Source: Endozoicomonas sp. ISHI1 (GTDB taxonomy: Bacteria; Pseudomonadota; Gammaproteobacteria; Pseudomonadales; Endozoicomonadaceae). Taken from it: a stretch of 64,000 nucleotides of DNA. How positions within the stretch are numbered: the stretch's first letter is position 1; the number at the start of each line of letters is the position of its first letter. The notes under the pieces are model-generated. The model was not told the DNA's origin, did not search any database, and saw only the letters and a program-made list of their open reading frames with translations. Positions 1 to 8,228 of the stretch are shown here, one piece after another. Both the position numbers and the translations under genes were made by a program. Location: contig NZ_JAGRPU010000021.1 of the NCBI RefSeq assembly GCF_024606225.1, forward strand, positions 49,134 to 113,133. The letters are read 5' to 3'.

Positions 1-183
1 CTTGCGTTCCACGACGGGAGAATAATGTACTTTATTATCATTTTCTTGTGAAGTTATTTGTGACTGTGGACCAATGGTTGTGACACCGGCACCTGTAAAA
101 GTCGCATCACTCTTATCTTGTGCAACGGCATGAGTCATTTCATTTAGACGTCGTGGCTGAGTGCCAGCCTTTGGGATATCCAT
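1..183 (-). CDS. Ankyrin-family paralogue, N-terminal part (cut by window edge)
   Basis: The minus frame is open from an ATG at 183 to the window edge (61 codons). The product starts MDIPKAGTQP, matching the MDISKTGTQP and MDISKAGIQP starts of the next two genes, and it ends here in SPVVERK, which lines up with their IVDRN segment. An AGGTG-like ribosome binding site lies about ten bases before the ATG. It is therefore the third member of a tandem family whose ankyrin part lies outside the window. The first 60 residues are polar and show no signal peptide or membrane segment. Function is not visible from this fragment; ankyrin proteins usually bind other proteins. Confidence 0.75.
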   Translation of the reverse strand, partial: MDIPKAGTQPRRLNEMTHAVAQDKSDATFTGAGVTTIGPQSQITSQENDNKVHYSPVVERK

Positions 184-441
184 ATTTAAACACCTCCGTA
201 TTTAATATTGTGATTGAAAACAACCATGTCATTTAACATTACAATTGCTCTGACAATATTAATTAACCAAGGTTCCTAAGTTTTCTTCTAATATTTAGAA
301 AAACGAAAATTGCTAAAAAAGACGGGGTCTGTAGATCAATGGAGCTGAATTAAGCCGTTAATTTCTCCATAGCGAGAGCTATCACATTCAGGCATTAACC
401 GGAATAGACCCAAGGAAGGGTCACGGATTATACACCCATGA

Positions 442-1506
442 CTATTCCTTGGATAAAGATTCGAGAAGACTCGGGTTTGTAGAACGGAGAGTAGAACGGA
501 AAAGTGCGTGAAGAACCGGGTCTCCATCACAGATTATAGCGAAAGCAACGGGGTTTACAGATAGGAATTTTTCAAGAAGTTCCGGGCGTTCAGAAAGAAT
601 TCCTGTAAAGTCACAATAATGATTATCTTCCCCAGTATCTGTAATGTAATCATTAATAAGAGCGGGTTCTTTAAAAGGCGGTAGACCCCTTTCATTACGA
701 TAGTCTATTAATAAATCTCTGATTTTAATGCATAATCCTGGATTGTTCGCGTTAAAACCTAAATTAAGACGATCAACACAATTGTTATCTTCATCAAGAA
801 TTAGAACATTAGCTCCCCATGTTAACAATTGCTCCACTACATTGGCATGACCATGAATAACTGCAAGCATGAGTGCTGTACGTCCATTAGTCCCATTTTC
901 TATATCAAATGTCTGGTTTAATTGTTCCTGATTCACGTACAGAGCCTTGACTAAATCCAGCTTACCGAATCTGCATGCAAGAGCAAAATGTGTAATAGCA
1001 GGATAAGATCTGGTGGTATTTACATGAAAAGAAAATGGGACTGTATACTTGGCAAGTTCATCGGCCCCATACTCGGATACTAACCTTACGGCTTCAGAAG
1101 TATCAGCATCAGTGCTATCAGGGTCTGTAATCACTTTAGCAAGGCTCTCTGCAAAACGTTCAAAGCTGACACGTCCGCCAGAGATAGCCATAGCATCACT
1201 TTTCATTATTTTGCACAGTTGAGATACGGTGTCTGAGCCATCAGCCAATGGCCTTTTCTGTGCGTTTAAACTATCCCTACTATCGCTTTGAGCCGCTTCA
1301 TCTGATTGAGCGTACGCGCTAATATTACGATCCACGATGAAAGGGGCAGAGTCTTGGGGATAACTTTCTTGTAAAGTTGTTTGCCGTGGTAGCCCTGTCT
1401 TTGCGGCAATGTCACTCATAAAAGCACTAACTTTCTTATCTCGTGTAACTACAGTAGTCATATCACCATAACATAATGGCTGAGTGCCAGTTTTTGATAT
1501 ATCCAT
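442..1506 (-). CDS. Ankyrin-repeat protein, 354 aa
   Basis: This is a cytosol-type protein without signal peptide or membrane helix. Residues 1-110 are polar and low-complexity. At about 165-250 there are two to three ankyrin-like helical hairpins, with cores HFALACRFGKLDLVKAL and GRTALMLAVIHGHANVVEQLL. The C-terminus (RPELLEKFL... to NPSLLESLSKE) keeps degenerate copies of the 11-residue repeat that is regular in the neighbour at 1863-3038. The two proteins are nearly identical over the ankyrin core, so they are recent duplicates. Ankyrin repeats mediate protein-protein binding, and in host-associated bacteria such proteins are often secreted effectors; that role is inference here. Base composition is more AT-rich than the core genes. 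Confidence 0.85.
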   Translation of the reverse strand: MDISKTGTQPLCYGDMTTVVTRDKKVSAFMSDIAAKTGLPRQTTLQESYPQDSAPFIVDRNISAYAQSDEAAQSDSRDSLNAQKRPLADGSDTVSQLCKIMKSDAMAISGGRVSFERFAESLAKVITDPDSTDADTSEAVRLVSEYGADELAKYTVPFSFHVNTTRSYPAITHFALACRFGKLDLVKALYVNQEQLNQTFDIENGTNGRTALMLAVIHGHANVVEQLLTWGANVLILDEDNNCVDRLNLGFNANNPGLCIKIRDLLIDYRNERGLPPFKEPALINDYITDTGEDNHYCDFTGILSERPELLEKFLSVNPVAFAIICDGDPVLHALFRSTLRSTNPSLLESLSKE

Positions 1507-1862
1507 ATTTTAATAACTCCTTGATTTATTTTTATGTAAACATGCTTTGGAATTTCATTACATAGTTACTCAGACAGCGCTAATCAGCCAAAGTTCCTTT
1601 TTACTTTGGCAAAAACGCTAATTTCTCAAAAAGAGTGGGATAACATGCTAACAAGCCATGTCCTGACGCCAAGATATCCTTGGCAACGTTAATCCTGACC
1701 ACAGGCAAGACATTTAAAAACCTTCCTGTGACTTATGGCTGTCTTCATTTTGTAGATCAATGTCACTGACTTAAGGCGTTAATCTCTTCATAGCAAGGGC
1801 TATTAAATTCAGGAACTAACCGCAATAAATCCAAGGAATAGTCATGGGTTATGACCCCATGA
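1507..1862. other. Intergenic leader/3' region between ankyrin paralogues
   Basis: About 356 bp without a convincing gene. It holds the upstream region of the 442-1506 gene and the 3' flank of the 1863-3038 gene. The part near 1750-1862 is similar to the flank at 340-441, so the duplication unit included non-coding DNA. Short ORFs here only read through this shared flank. Confidence 0.6.
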
Positions 1863-1873
1863 CTATTCCTTGG
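1831..1873 (-). terminator. 18-bp perfect inverted repeat spanning a stop codon
   Basis: Arms at 1831-1848 (CCAAGGAATAGTCATGGG) and 1856-1873 are exact reverse complements around a 7-base loop. The right arm contains the last codons and the TAG stop of the ankyrin gene ending at 1863. A decayed version of the same structure lies at the end of the gene at 442. No long U tract follows, so it could act as a terminator or as an mRNA 3' stabiliser. Confidence 0.55.
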
Positions 1874-3038
1874 ATAAAGATTCGAGAAGATCCGGGTTTT
1901 TAGAAAGGAGGAGTTCCATAAGCTCCGGGCTTTCACGACGAATATGACTGAGAAAACCCGGTTTTTCAGAAAAGAATCTTTCAAGTAATTCCGGGTATTT
2001 AATAACGAGGTATGACAAAAACTGTGGGCTTTCACCAGCGAGTTGACTCAGAAAACCCGGGTTATCAGAAATGAATTTTTCAAGAAATTCCGGATGTTCA
2101 GAAAAGAATTCCGGAATGTTAACAGAAATCACCCTTTTCTCAGTACCTTCAATGTAATAACCACTCATAGCGGGTTCTTCAAGAGGTGGTAGATTCCTTT
2201 CTTTGCGATAGTCTGCTAATAATTCTCTGATTTCAATGTATGAATCAGGCCTGCCTGCGTTATGAGCTGAATTAAGATGCTCGGCAAACCTGTTATCTTC
2301 ATTAAGAATTAGAGGATCAGCCCCCAAGTCTAATAAATACTTCACTACATTTGCATGGCCATGAATAACTGCAAGCATGATTGCTGTATTTCCATTAGTC
2401 CCATTTTCCATATCAAATGTCTGGTTTAATTGTTCCTGATTCACGTACAGAGCCTTAACTAAATCCAGCTTACCGAATCTGCATGCAAGAGCAAATAGAG
2501 TAATAGCAGGGAAACTTCTAGTGGTCTTCATATGAAAAGAAAACGGGATTGTTAACCTGGCAAGTTCATCGGCACCGTACTCAGCTATCAACCTTACAGC
2601 TTCCGAAGTATCAGGGTCAGTGCTATCAGGGTCTGTAATCACCTTTACAAGGCTCTCTGCAAAACGCTCCGGGTTGGCATCTCCTGTAGAGATAGCCATA
2701 GCCTCTCTTTTCATTATATTGCGCTGTTGGGATTCGGCCTCTGAGTCATCAGTGAATGGCTTTTTCTGTGTTTTGAAACTATCACTACTATCACTCTGAG
2801 CAGCTTCATTTGAAGTTGAAGCTTGTGAATACGCTTGAATATTACGATCCACGATGGGTGTGGCAGAGTCTTGGGTATCACTTTTTCGTAAATTTATTCG
2901 CAGTGGTAGCTCTAACCTTGCGAATACGTTAATCGAAGAAAGCTTACCATCTTTATCGTGTGTAACTTTAGTAGTCACTTCATTAGCAGTCAGTCCATCA
3001 TAATTGAATGGCTGAATGCCAGCTTTTGATATATCCAT
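1863..3038 (-). CDS. Ankyrin-repeat protein with C-terminal 11-residue repeats, 391 aa
   Basis: Close paralogue of the 442-1506 gene. It has a polar N-terminus (1-120), an ankyrin core at about 175-265 (FALACRFGKLDLVKALYV; GNTAIMLAVIHGHANVVKYLL), then a distinctive tail. Residues 315-391 are seven consecutive 11-residue units, each with proline at position 2 and a hydrophobic pair at positions 4-5: HPEFLEKFISD, NPGFLSQLAGE, SPQFLSYLVIK, YPELLERFFSE, KPGFLSHIRRE, SPELMELLLSK, NPDLLESLSKE. They probably form a small helical solenoid. No signal peptide is visible. The stop codon sits inside a perfect hairpin. A protein-binding role, possibly as an effector, is inference from the ankyrin fold. 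Confidence 0.87.
   Translation of the reverse strand: MDISKAGIQPFNYDGLTANEVTTKVTHDKDGKLSSINVFARLELPLRINLRKSDTQDSATPIVDRNIQAYSQASTSNEAAQSDSSDSFKTQKKPFTDDSEAESQQRNIMKREAMAISTGDANPERFAESLVKVITDPDSTDPDTSEAVRLIAEYGADELARLTIPFSFHMKTTRSFPAITLFALACRFGKLDLVKALYVNQEQLNQTFDMENGTNGNTAIMLAVIHGHANVVKYLLDLGADPLILNEDNRFAEHLNSAHNAGRPDSYIEIRELLADYRKERNLPPLEEPAMSGYYIEGTEKRVISVNIPEFFSEHPEFLEKFISDNPGFLSQLAGESPQFLSYLVIKYPELLERFFSEKPGFLSHIRRESPELMELLLSKNPDLLESLSKE
1866..2096 (-). repeat. Seven 33-bp coding repeats (11-residue units)
   Basis: These are the last 231 coding bases of the ankyrin gene at 1863-3038. At the protein level there are seven exact 11-residue periods. At the DNA level the copies are diverged but share cores such as AATTCCGG and AAAACCCGG on the plus strand. 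Confidence 0.75.
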
Positions 3039-3184
3039 ACTTAAACATCTCCGTAAGTAATTTTATGTAAACCCAATTGGAAATTTCATTCCATAACCAG
3101 CTAAGACAGCAATAATCAACCAGAGTTCCTTGTTACCTTGCGAAAAACGCAAATATTTTAGAAAAAGACCGGGAAGTTGAAAGC

Positions 3185-3838
3185 TTAAGTTACTGCTACG
3201 AGTTTGTAGACCGCTTCGATCAACTCGCTAATGCCTTTCTCCCTCAAGTTGGTTGAAGCCGGTGAGTTGTGTGTATCCAGCTTGATCACTTCAAACCGCG
3301 GTGAATATAAAGCTCTGACTTCCTGCTCCTGAACCGAAAAAGGAGGGCCCGAAACCAGATCCTGATCATACTCAACCGTGATCAAAAGGCCTTCCTGTAA
3401 ATGGGGTGCAGTGTTTAACAGTTGTTCAACGTATTGCTGTCTCATCTCCCGGGGCAATGCAACCAGAGCGGCACGGTCGTAAAAAACGGTGCTGTCAATG
3501 AAGCCCTTGGGTAAAGCAAAGAAATCACCTTCGAGGATATGTATATCATCGGCTTGCCAATGTCGGTAAGCCTGAACCTCTGTCACTGCCGGTTGCAGTG
3601 ACTGCTCCTGATAGAACGATTCCACAGCGGCTTTTACCAGCTCTGTACCGATCACTTCCAGCCCCTGTTGTCTGAGCCAGACCATATCCAGACTCTTGCC
3701 ACACAATGGCACCAGCACTGAGCGGACTTCTGACAGGTTCAGTTGTGGCCAGAATTTCAATAATGTCCCGTTGAATTCAGATCTGTGAAAACCAATCCGT
3801 CCTTCTTTCCAGCGATTAACCCAGTCAGGATTGCTCAT
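3185..3838 (-). CDS. tpm: Thiopurine S-methyltransferase
   Basis: Class I SAM-dependent methyltransferase of the TPMT family. In bacteria it methylates thiopurines and selenite/tellurite-type compounds in the cytoplasm. The opening WVNRWKEGRIGFHRSEFN and the SAM-site segment VPLCGKSLDMVWLRQQG are family signatures, and the length (217 aa) is usual. I place the start at 3838 (MSNPDW) because AGAGGA lies five bases upstream; a start six codons earlier at 3856 is possible but has no such site. It stands alone, in divergent orientation to the efflux pump gene at 4169. Confidence 0.9.
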   Translation of the reverse strand: MSNPDWVNRWKEGRIGFHRSEFNGTLLKFWPQLNLSEVRSVLVPLCGKSLDMVWLRQQGLEVIGTELVKAAVESFYQEQSLQPAVTEVQAYRHWQADDIHILEGDFFALPKGFIDSTVFYDRAALVALPREMRQQYVEQLLNTAPHLQEGLLITVEYDQDLVSGPPFSVQEQEVRALYSPRFEVIKLDTHNSPASTNLREKGISELIEAVYKLVAVT

Positions 3839-4168
3839 TGTTGTCCTCTCATGCATTTAAGCCGTGTGTGGCCTGAGTTTGTCGATCAGCACTGACAAAA
3901 CACTGATAACGGCAAAGCTTACGAGATATACCAGAGTGCACCCCTGATATTATAAATTTGCCTATCAAATATATTTTTTTATGTCGATAAGACTTAAGAT
4001 AGCGTTATAAAACTGCCATCTCTTCTGTATACGACAGCGAACTTATTTTTATTCCTCAACCTTGCGACGGCAGTGTCGCAACCTTGCATCTGTGCAGCCC
4101 AGACAGAAGGAATACAGCACAAACATTTAATGATTTCAGCGACTCATCCGCGTGATCCAAGGAAGTAC
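3839..4168. promoter_or_regulatory. Divergent intergenic region tpm / efflux pump
   Basis: About 330 bp, with an AT-rich core at 3950-4015 that must carry the promoters of both divergent genes. No clear -35/-10 pair or operator could be fixed by eye. A GTG-started extension of the pump frame to 4073 has no ribosome binding site and is probably untranslated leader. Confidence 0.4.
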
Positions 4169-5485
4169 ATGACCATCAATATCGAAAGCAGTCCTGAGCC
4201 AAAAGCAACCAGGCAAGAAGATAAAAAACATGGCATTTCAATGAGCCATAGCCGCGACAGGCTACTTTTCATACTGACCCTGGGTGCCTTAACCGCACTT
4301 GGCCCTATGGCAGTCGATCTCTATCTCCCGGCAATCCCTGCGATTGCAAAAGAGTTGGGAGAACCCCTGAGCATTATCCAGTATACACTCAGCGCCTACA
4401 CTGTGGGCTTTGCCTTGGGGCAGCTGTTGTATGGACCTCTCTCAGACCGTTTTGGCCGCAGGAAAATAATGTTTCCGGGTCTGGTTGCTTTTATGGTGAC
4501 CAGTGTCATGGCTGCACTCTGTGAAAACGGTCTGCAACTTATTGTTGTCCGAATTCTGCAGGCCATGGCCGCTGCTGCAGTCATGGTCACCATTCCCGCC
4601 ATGGTCCGGGATCTGTTCTCACGGCAGCAAAGCGCAAAGATTATGTCGTCTATTTTAATGGTCATGACAATAGCTCCTCTGATTGCCCCCCTGCTGGGAG
4701 GTCAGATGCTTAAATTCATGGGTTGGGAAAGTCTGTTTATTTTTCTGGCTGTCATGTCAGCACTTGCCATGGTGCTGGCTGCTTCAAAAGTTCCGGAAAC
4801 CCTCCCGGAGGAGAAAAGACTGGTGATTCCTGCCAGTCAGCTGTTCCTGATCTACCTGTCCGTCCTGAAAAACCGGGAGGCTATGGGCTGTATCCTCTGT
4901 CATGGGTTTTTCTTTGGCGGTATGTTTGCTTTTATTACCGGCTCACCCTACGTATATATCGACCTGTATGGGGTCAAGCCAGAGCATTATGGCCTGCTGT
5001 TTGCCGTCAATATCATTGCGATGATGGTCATGAATATGATCAATATTCGTCTGATAGATCGCCTGCCACTGTTCACTATCCTGAAAACAGGCAGCATTCT
5101 TGCCAGTATCAGCGCTGTAGTGATGGTGGTTAATGCAAAGTTTGAAATCGGTGGGCTGGTTGGGTTGATGATTCCTGTGGTGATTTACGTCAGCTGCATT
5201 GGTCTGACAGGCCCTAACTCCAATGCTCTGGCCTTGTCTCACTTTCCAAGATCTGCAGGCACAGCCAATGCTATGTCCGGTGCACTTCGCTTCACTATTG
5301 GTGGTATTGCTTCTGCGGTAGTAGGTCTGCTTCATAATGGTACTAATATACCTATGACAGCCGTGATAGCCGTCTGTGGTTTGCTCTCCTTTGCATCCTT
5401 GTTACTGGTCAGGAACAAGTGCATCCCATCGGATGAAGTGACGCCGGAAGGCACTTCAGATTCAGAAGTCCAGACGCCTGCCTGA
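4169..5485 (+). CDS. Bcr/CflA-type MFS drug efflux transporter
   Basis: Inner-membrane proton antiporter of the major facilitator superfamily, DHA1 (Bcr/CflA) branch, expected to export drugs or sulfonamide/bicyclomycin-like compounds. After a polar N-terminus come twelve hydrophobic segments. The TM1 loop reads GPMAVDLYLPAIPAIAKEL and motif A reads GPLSDRFGRRKIM, both typical of Bcr. The start at 4169 has AAGGAAG just upstream; the ATG at 4241 (MSHSRDRLLF) is a shorter alternative closer to the family's usual N-terminus. The substrate cannot be told from sequence. The gene is monocistronic, with epd following after 112 bp. Confidence 0.88.
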   Translation: MTINIESSPEPKATRQEDKKHGISMSHSRDRLLFILTLGALTALGPMAVDLYLPAIPAIAKELGEPLSIIQYTLSAYTVGFALGQLLYGPLSDRFGRRKIMFPGLVAFMVTSVMAALCENGLQLIVVRILQAMAAAAVMVTIPAMVRDLFSRQQSAKIMSSILMVMTIAPLIAPLLGGQMLKFMGWESLFIFLAVMSALAMVLAASKVPETLPEEKRLVIPASQLFLIYLSVLKNREAMGCILCHGFFFGGMFAFITGSPYVYIDLYGVKPEHYGLLFAVNIIAMMVMNMINIRLIDRLPLFTILKTGSILASISAVVMVVNAKFEIGGLVGLMIPVVIYVSCIGLTGPNSNALALSHFPRSAGTANAMSGALRFTIGGIASAVVGLLHNGTNIPMTAVIAVCGLLSFASLLLVRNKCIPSDEVTPEGTSDSEVQTPA

Positions 5486-5597
5486 TCGAACCAGAGCCCT
5501 GCCTTGGCAGTACGGTGGGGCAAATATTTTTTATCGCCTCTGGTATTGCGCTTATAATAGCGACCCATTCAGCAGTAATGAGCCTGACAGCAAGACT

Positions 5598-6608
5598 ATG
5601 TTTCGAATAGCCATCAACGGGTACGGCCGTATTGGCCAGTGTGTTCTTCGTGCTCTTTACGAGAATGGTTATCGCAAAGACTTGCAGGTCGTTGCCATCA
5701 ACGAGCTGTCTGACCAGGACACCCTGACCTACCTGACCCGCTATGACACTACCCACGGTCGCTTTCCCGCCAGAGTGGAGTCTTCAGAAAATCAGCTCAT
5801 AGTAGCAGGCGACCGAATCCAGCTTATTCACGAAGCCCGGCCTGAAAATATTGACTGGAAAAGCCTTGATATTGATCTGTTACTGGAGTGCTCAGGGTCA
5901 TTCAGAGAAAGGGCGTCAGCGGAACAACACGTAGAGAGTGGTGCCCGTAAACTGCTTTTTTCACAGCCTGCAAAGCCGGATGTAGACGCCACGATTGTCT
6001 TTGGTATCAATGAGCAGGATCTCAACCGTGATCAGCGCATTGTCTCCAGTGCTTCCTGTACCACCAATTGCATTGTGCCTGTTATCAAGACCCTGAATGA
6101 TGCCCTTGGTATAGAGTACGGTAGTATCACAACTATTCATTCAGCGATGAATGATCAGCCGGTAATCGATGCATACCACCATAGCGATCTCAGGCTGACC
6201 CGAAGTGCGTTGCAGTCGATCATTCCTGTGGATACCGGACTGGCAAGGGGTATTGACAGACTGCTTCCTGACCTTCGGGGCTGCTTCAAAGCCAATTCCA
6301 TCCGGGTGCCCACCATCAATGTTTCGTGTATGGATCTCTGCGTTCATGTCAAACAGGAAACAACAGCAGAAGAAGTCAACCGGATTCTGGAACAGGCTAC
6401 CCATGGTCGTCTGGAAGGAATTCTGGGCTTCTCCAATGAACCCCACGCATCAGTAGACTTCAACCATGATGCCCGCTCATGTGTGGTCGACGGTACCCAG
6501 ACCAAAGTAACTTCTGGCAAGCTGATCAAGCTGCTTTGCTGGTTTGATAATGAGTGGGGCTTCTCCAACCGTATGCTCGATGTAGCCAACTACTGGCTGA
6601 GGCAGTGA
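5598..6608 (+). CDS. epd: Erythrose-4-phosphate dehydrogenase
   Basis: GAPDH-fold oxidoreductase converting D-erythrose 4-phosphate to 4-phosphoerythronate with NAD, the first step of pyridoxal-phosphate synthesis in gammaproteobacteria. The N-terminus has the NAD site INGYGRIG. SASCTTNC carries the catalytic cysteine (about residue 154) and TTIHSAMNDQ carries the catalytic histidine. The NEL segment after VVAI and the IHSAM(N/H)DQ-VIDAYH stretch follow E. coli Epd more closely than GapA, and 336 aa is normal. A classical GAPDH activity cannot be fully excluded. In pseudomonads epd lies with tkt and pgk; here it precedes ahcY instead. Confidence 0.87.
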   Translation: MFRIAINGYGRIGQCVLRALYENGYRKDLQVVAINELSDQDTLTYLTRYDTTHGRFPARVESSENQLIVAGDRIQLIHEARPENIDWKSLDIDLLLECSGSFRERASAEQHVESGARKLLFSQPAKPDVDATIVFGINEQDLNRDQRIVSSASCTTNCIVPVIKTLNDALGIEYGSITTIHSAMNDQPVIDAYHHSDLRLTRSALQSIIPVDTGLARGIDRLLPDLRGCFKANSIRVPTINVSCMDLCVHVKQETTAEEVNRILEQATHGRLEGILGFSNEPHASVDFNHDARSCVVDGTQTKVTSGKLIKLLCWFDNEWGFSNRMLDVANYWLRQ

Positions 6609-6653
6609 AAAAGCTGACCAGTCGATTGCATTCCCGGAGTATTGCTTATTCAA

Positions 6654-6683
6654 AATCTATATCAAAAAAAATTGATATAGATT
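6654..6683. promoter_or_regulatory. 12-bp perfect inverted repeat upstream of ahcY (candidate operator)
   Basis: AATCTATATCAA (6654-6665), six A, then TTGATATAGATT (6672-6683). It is all A/T apart from the two C/G pairs, sits 60 bp before the ahcY start, and is too AT-rich to be a good terminator for epd. Best reading: binding site for a dimeric repressor of the methyl cycle. ArsR-type regulators SahR/SamR are known for ahcY in proteobacteria, but whether this matches their motif is not verified. Confidence 0.5.
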
Positions 6684-6742
6684 AAGGTGACTGTTAGACT
6701 TCAACCTGTTTTTCGGTAATTACGCATAACAGGATTATACCC

Positions 6743-8140
6743 ATGAGCGCCACTCCTGCAGTTGTTCAGAGCTTTACTGACTATCGGGTTGCCGACATTT
6801 CCCTGGCCGAGTGGGGTCGCCGCGAAATACAGATCGCTGAAGGTGAAATGCCTGCCCTGATGGCTATCCGCCAGAAGTACCAAGATCAGCAGCCTCTGAA
6901 AGGAGCGAAGATCATGGGCTGTATTCACATGACCATTCAGACCGCTGTACTGATTGAGACCCTGGTCGATCTGGGTGCTGATGTACGCTGGTCTTCCTGT
7001 AACATCTTCTCCACCCAGGATCATGCTGCTGCGGCAATAGCTGCTGCGGGTATTCCTGTATTTGCCTGGAAGGGGGAGACGGAAGAAGAGTTCTGGTGGT
7101 GTATTGAACAGACCATTCTGACAGAAGGTGGTCAGCCCTGGGATGCCAATATGATTCTGGACGACGGCGGCGACCTGACTCTGATGATGCACGACAAATA
7201 CCCTCAGATTCTGGATAACATCCACGGTATCTCCGAAGAGACCACTACCGGGGTTCATCGTCTGCTGGAAATGCTCGAGAAAGGCACTCTGAAAGTACCG
7301 GCGATCAACGTTAACGACGCGGTTACCAAGAGCAAGAACGACAACAAATACGGCTGTCGTCACTCATTGAATGATGCTATCAAGCGGGGTACAGATCACC
7401 TGCTTGCGGGTAAAAAAGCCCTGGTGATTGGTTACGGTGATGTCGGCAAAGGTTCTGCTGCTTCCCTGAGTCAGGAAGGTATGATCGTAAAAGTCACCGA
7501 GATTGATCCTATCTGCGCCATGCAGGCCTGCATGGACGGTTTTGAAGTGGTGTCTCCATACATTAACGGTCTCAACGACGGCACTGCTGCCAGTATCAAC
7601 ACAGACTTATTGGGCACTACCGATTTGCTGGTAACCACCACCGGTAACCTGCACGTTTGTGACCGTGAAATGCTGAAAGCGCTGAAGAGCAGCTGTGTTG
7701 TCTGCAATATTGGTCACTTTGATACCGAAATTGATACGGCTTTCATGAGAGAGACATGGGCGTGGGAAGAAGTTAAGCCTCAGGTCCACAAGATCTGGCG
7801 TGACAAGGACAGCAATGATCACCTGATTCTGCTCTCCGAAGGTCGGCTGGTCAATCTGGGTAATGCCACAGGTCATCCGTCTCGTATCATGGACGGTTCA
7901 TTTGCTAACCAGGTTCTGGCCCAAATTCATTTGTATGAAGAAGGCTTTGCCAACCTGCCCGCTGACGAGAAAGCCCGGAGCCTGTACGTGAAGGTTCTGC
8001 CCAAGAAGCTGGACGAAGAGGTGGCAAGCTACATGGTGGAGGGCTTTGGCGGGGTCATCACCCAGCTGACCGAACAACAGGCAGACTACATTAATGTTGC
8101 TGTTGAAGGTCCATTCAAAGCGGATGAGTACAAGTACTGA
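6743..8140 (+). CDS. ahcY: Adenosylhomocysteinase
   Basis: Cytosolic NAD-dependent enzyme splitting S-adenosylhomocysteine to adenosine and homocysteine, which keeps methyltransferases running and feeds methionine synthesis. Signatures: [15 protein letters not shown] near the N-terminus, [29 protein letters not shown], the Rossmann glycine motif [10 protein letters not shown], and the C-terminal KADEYKY that closes the active site. The length of 465 aa is usual for proteobacterial enzymes. metF follows 88 bp downstream, so the two are probably co-transcribed, with tandem hairpins in the spacer. The AT-rich palindrome upstream is the likely control site. Confidence 0.97.
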   Translation: MSATPAVVQSFTDYRVADISLAEWGRREIQIAEGEMPALMAIRQKYQDQQPLKGAKIMGCIHMTIQTAVLIETLVDLGADVRWSSCNIFSTQDHAAAAIAAAGIPVFAWKGETEEEFWWCIEQTILTEGGQPWDANMILDDGGDLTLMMHDKYPQILDNIHGISEETTTGVHRLLEMLEKGTLKVPAINVNDAVTKSKNDNKYGCRHSLNDAIKRGTDHLLAGKKALVIGYGDVGKGSAASLSQEGMIVKVTEIDPICAMQACMDGFEVVSPYINGLNDGTAASINTDLLGTTDLLVTTTGNLHVCDREMLKALKSSCVVCNIGHFDTEIDTAFMRETWAWEEVKPQVHKIWRDKDSNDHLILLSEGRLVNLGNATGHPSRIMDGSFANQVLAQIHLYEEGFANLPADEKARSLYVKVLPKKLDEEVASYMVEGFGGVITQLTEQQADYINVAVEGPFKADEYKY

Positions 8141-8148
8141 TCAGCATT

Positions 8149-8202
8149 GAGCCTGCGCCTCTGTGCAGGCTCCTGGCGCTTATAAAGAACCACAAGCGCC
8201 AG
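8149..8202 (+). promoter_or_regulatory. Two tandem perfect hairpins between ahcY and metF
   Basis: Hairpin 1: GAGCCTGC (8149-8156) with GCAGGCTC (8165-8172). Hairpin 2, directly adjoining: CTGGCGCTT (8173-8181) with AAGCGCCAG (8194-8202). No T tract follows either. They may attenuate or stabilise the transcript between the genes. I do not recognise an SAH riboswitch core here. Confidence 0.5.
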
Positions 8203-8228
8203 AGCAGTGACGAAGGTTTAAATTAAAG

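Noticed and set aside
6609..6742. SAH riboswitch before ahcY
   Set aside because: Apart from the AT palindrome there is no GC-rich conserved core of that riboswitch class.
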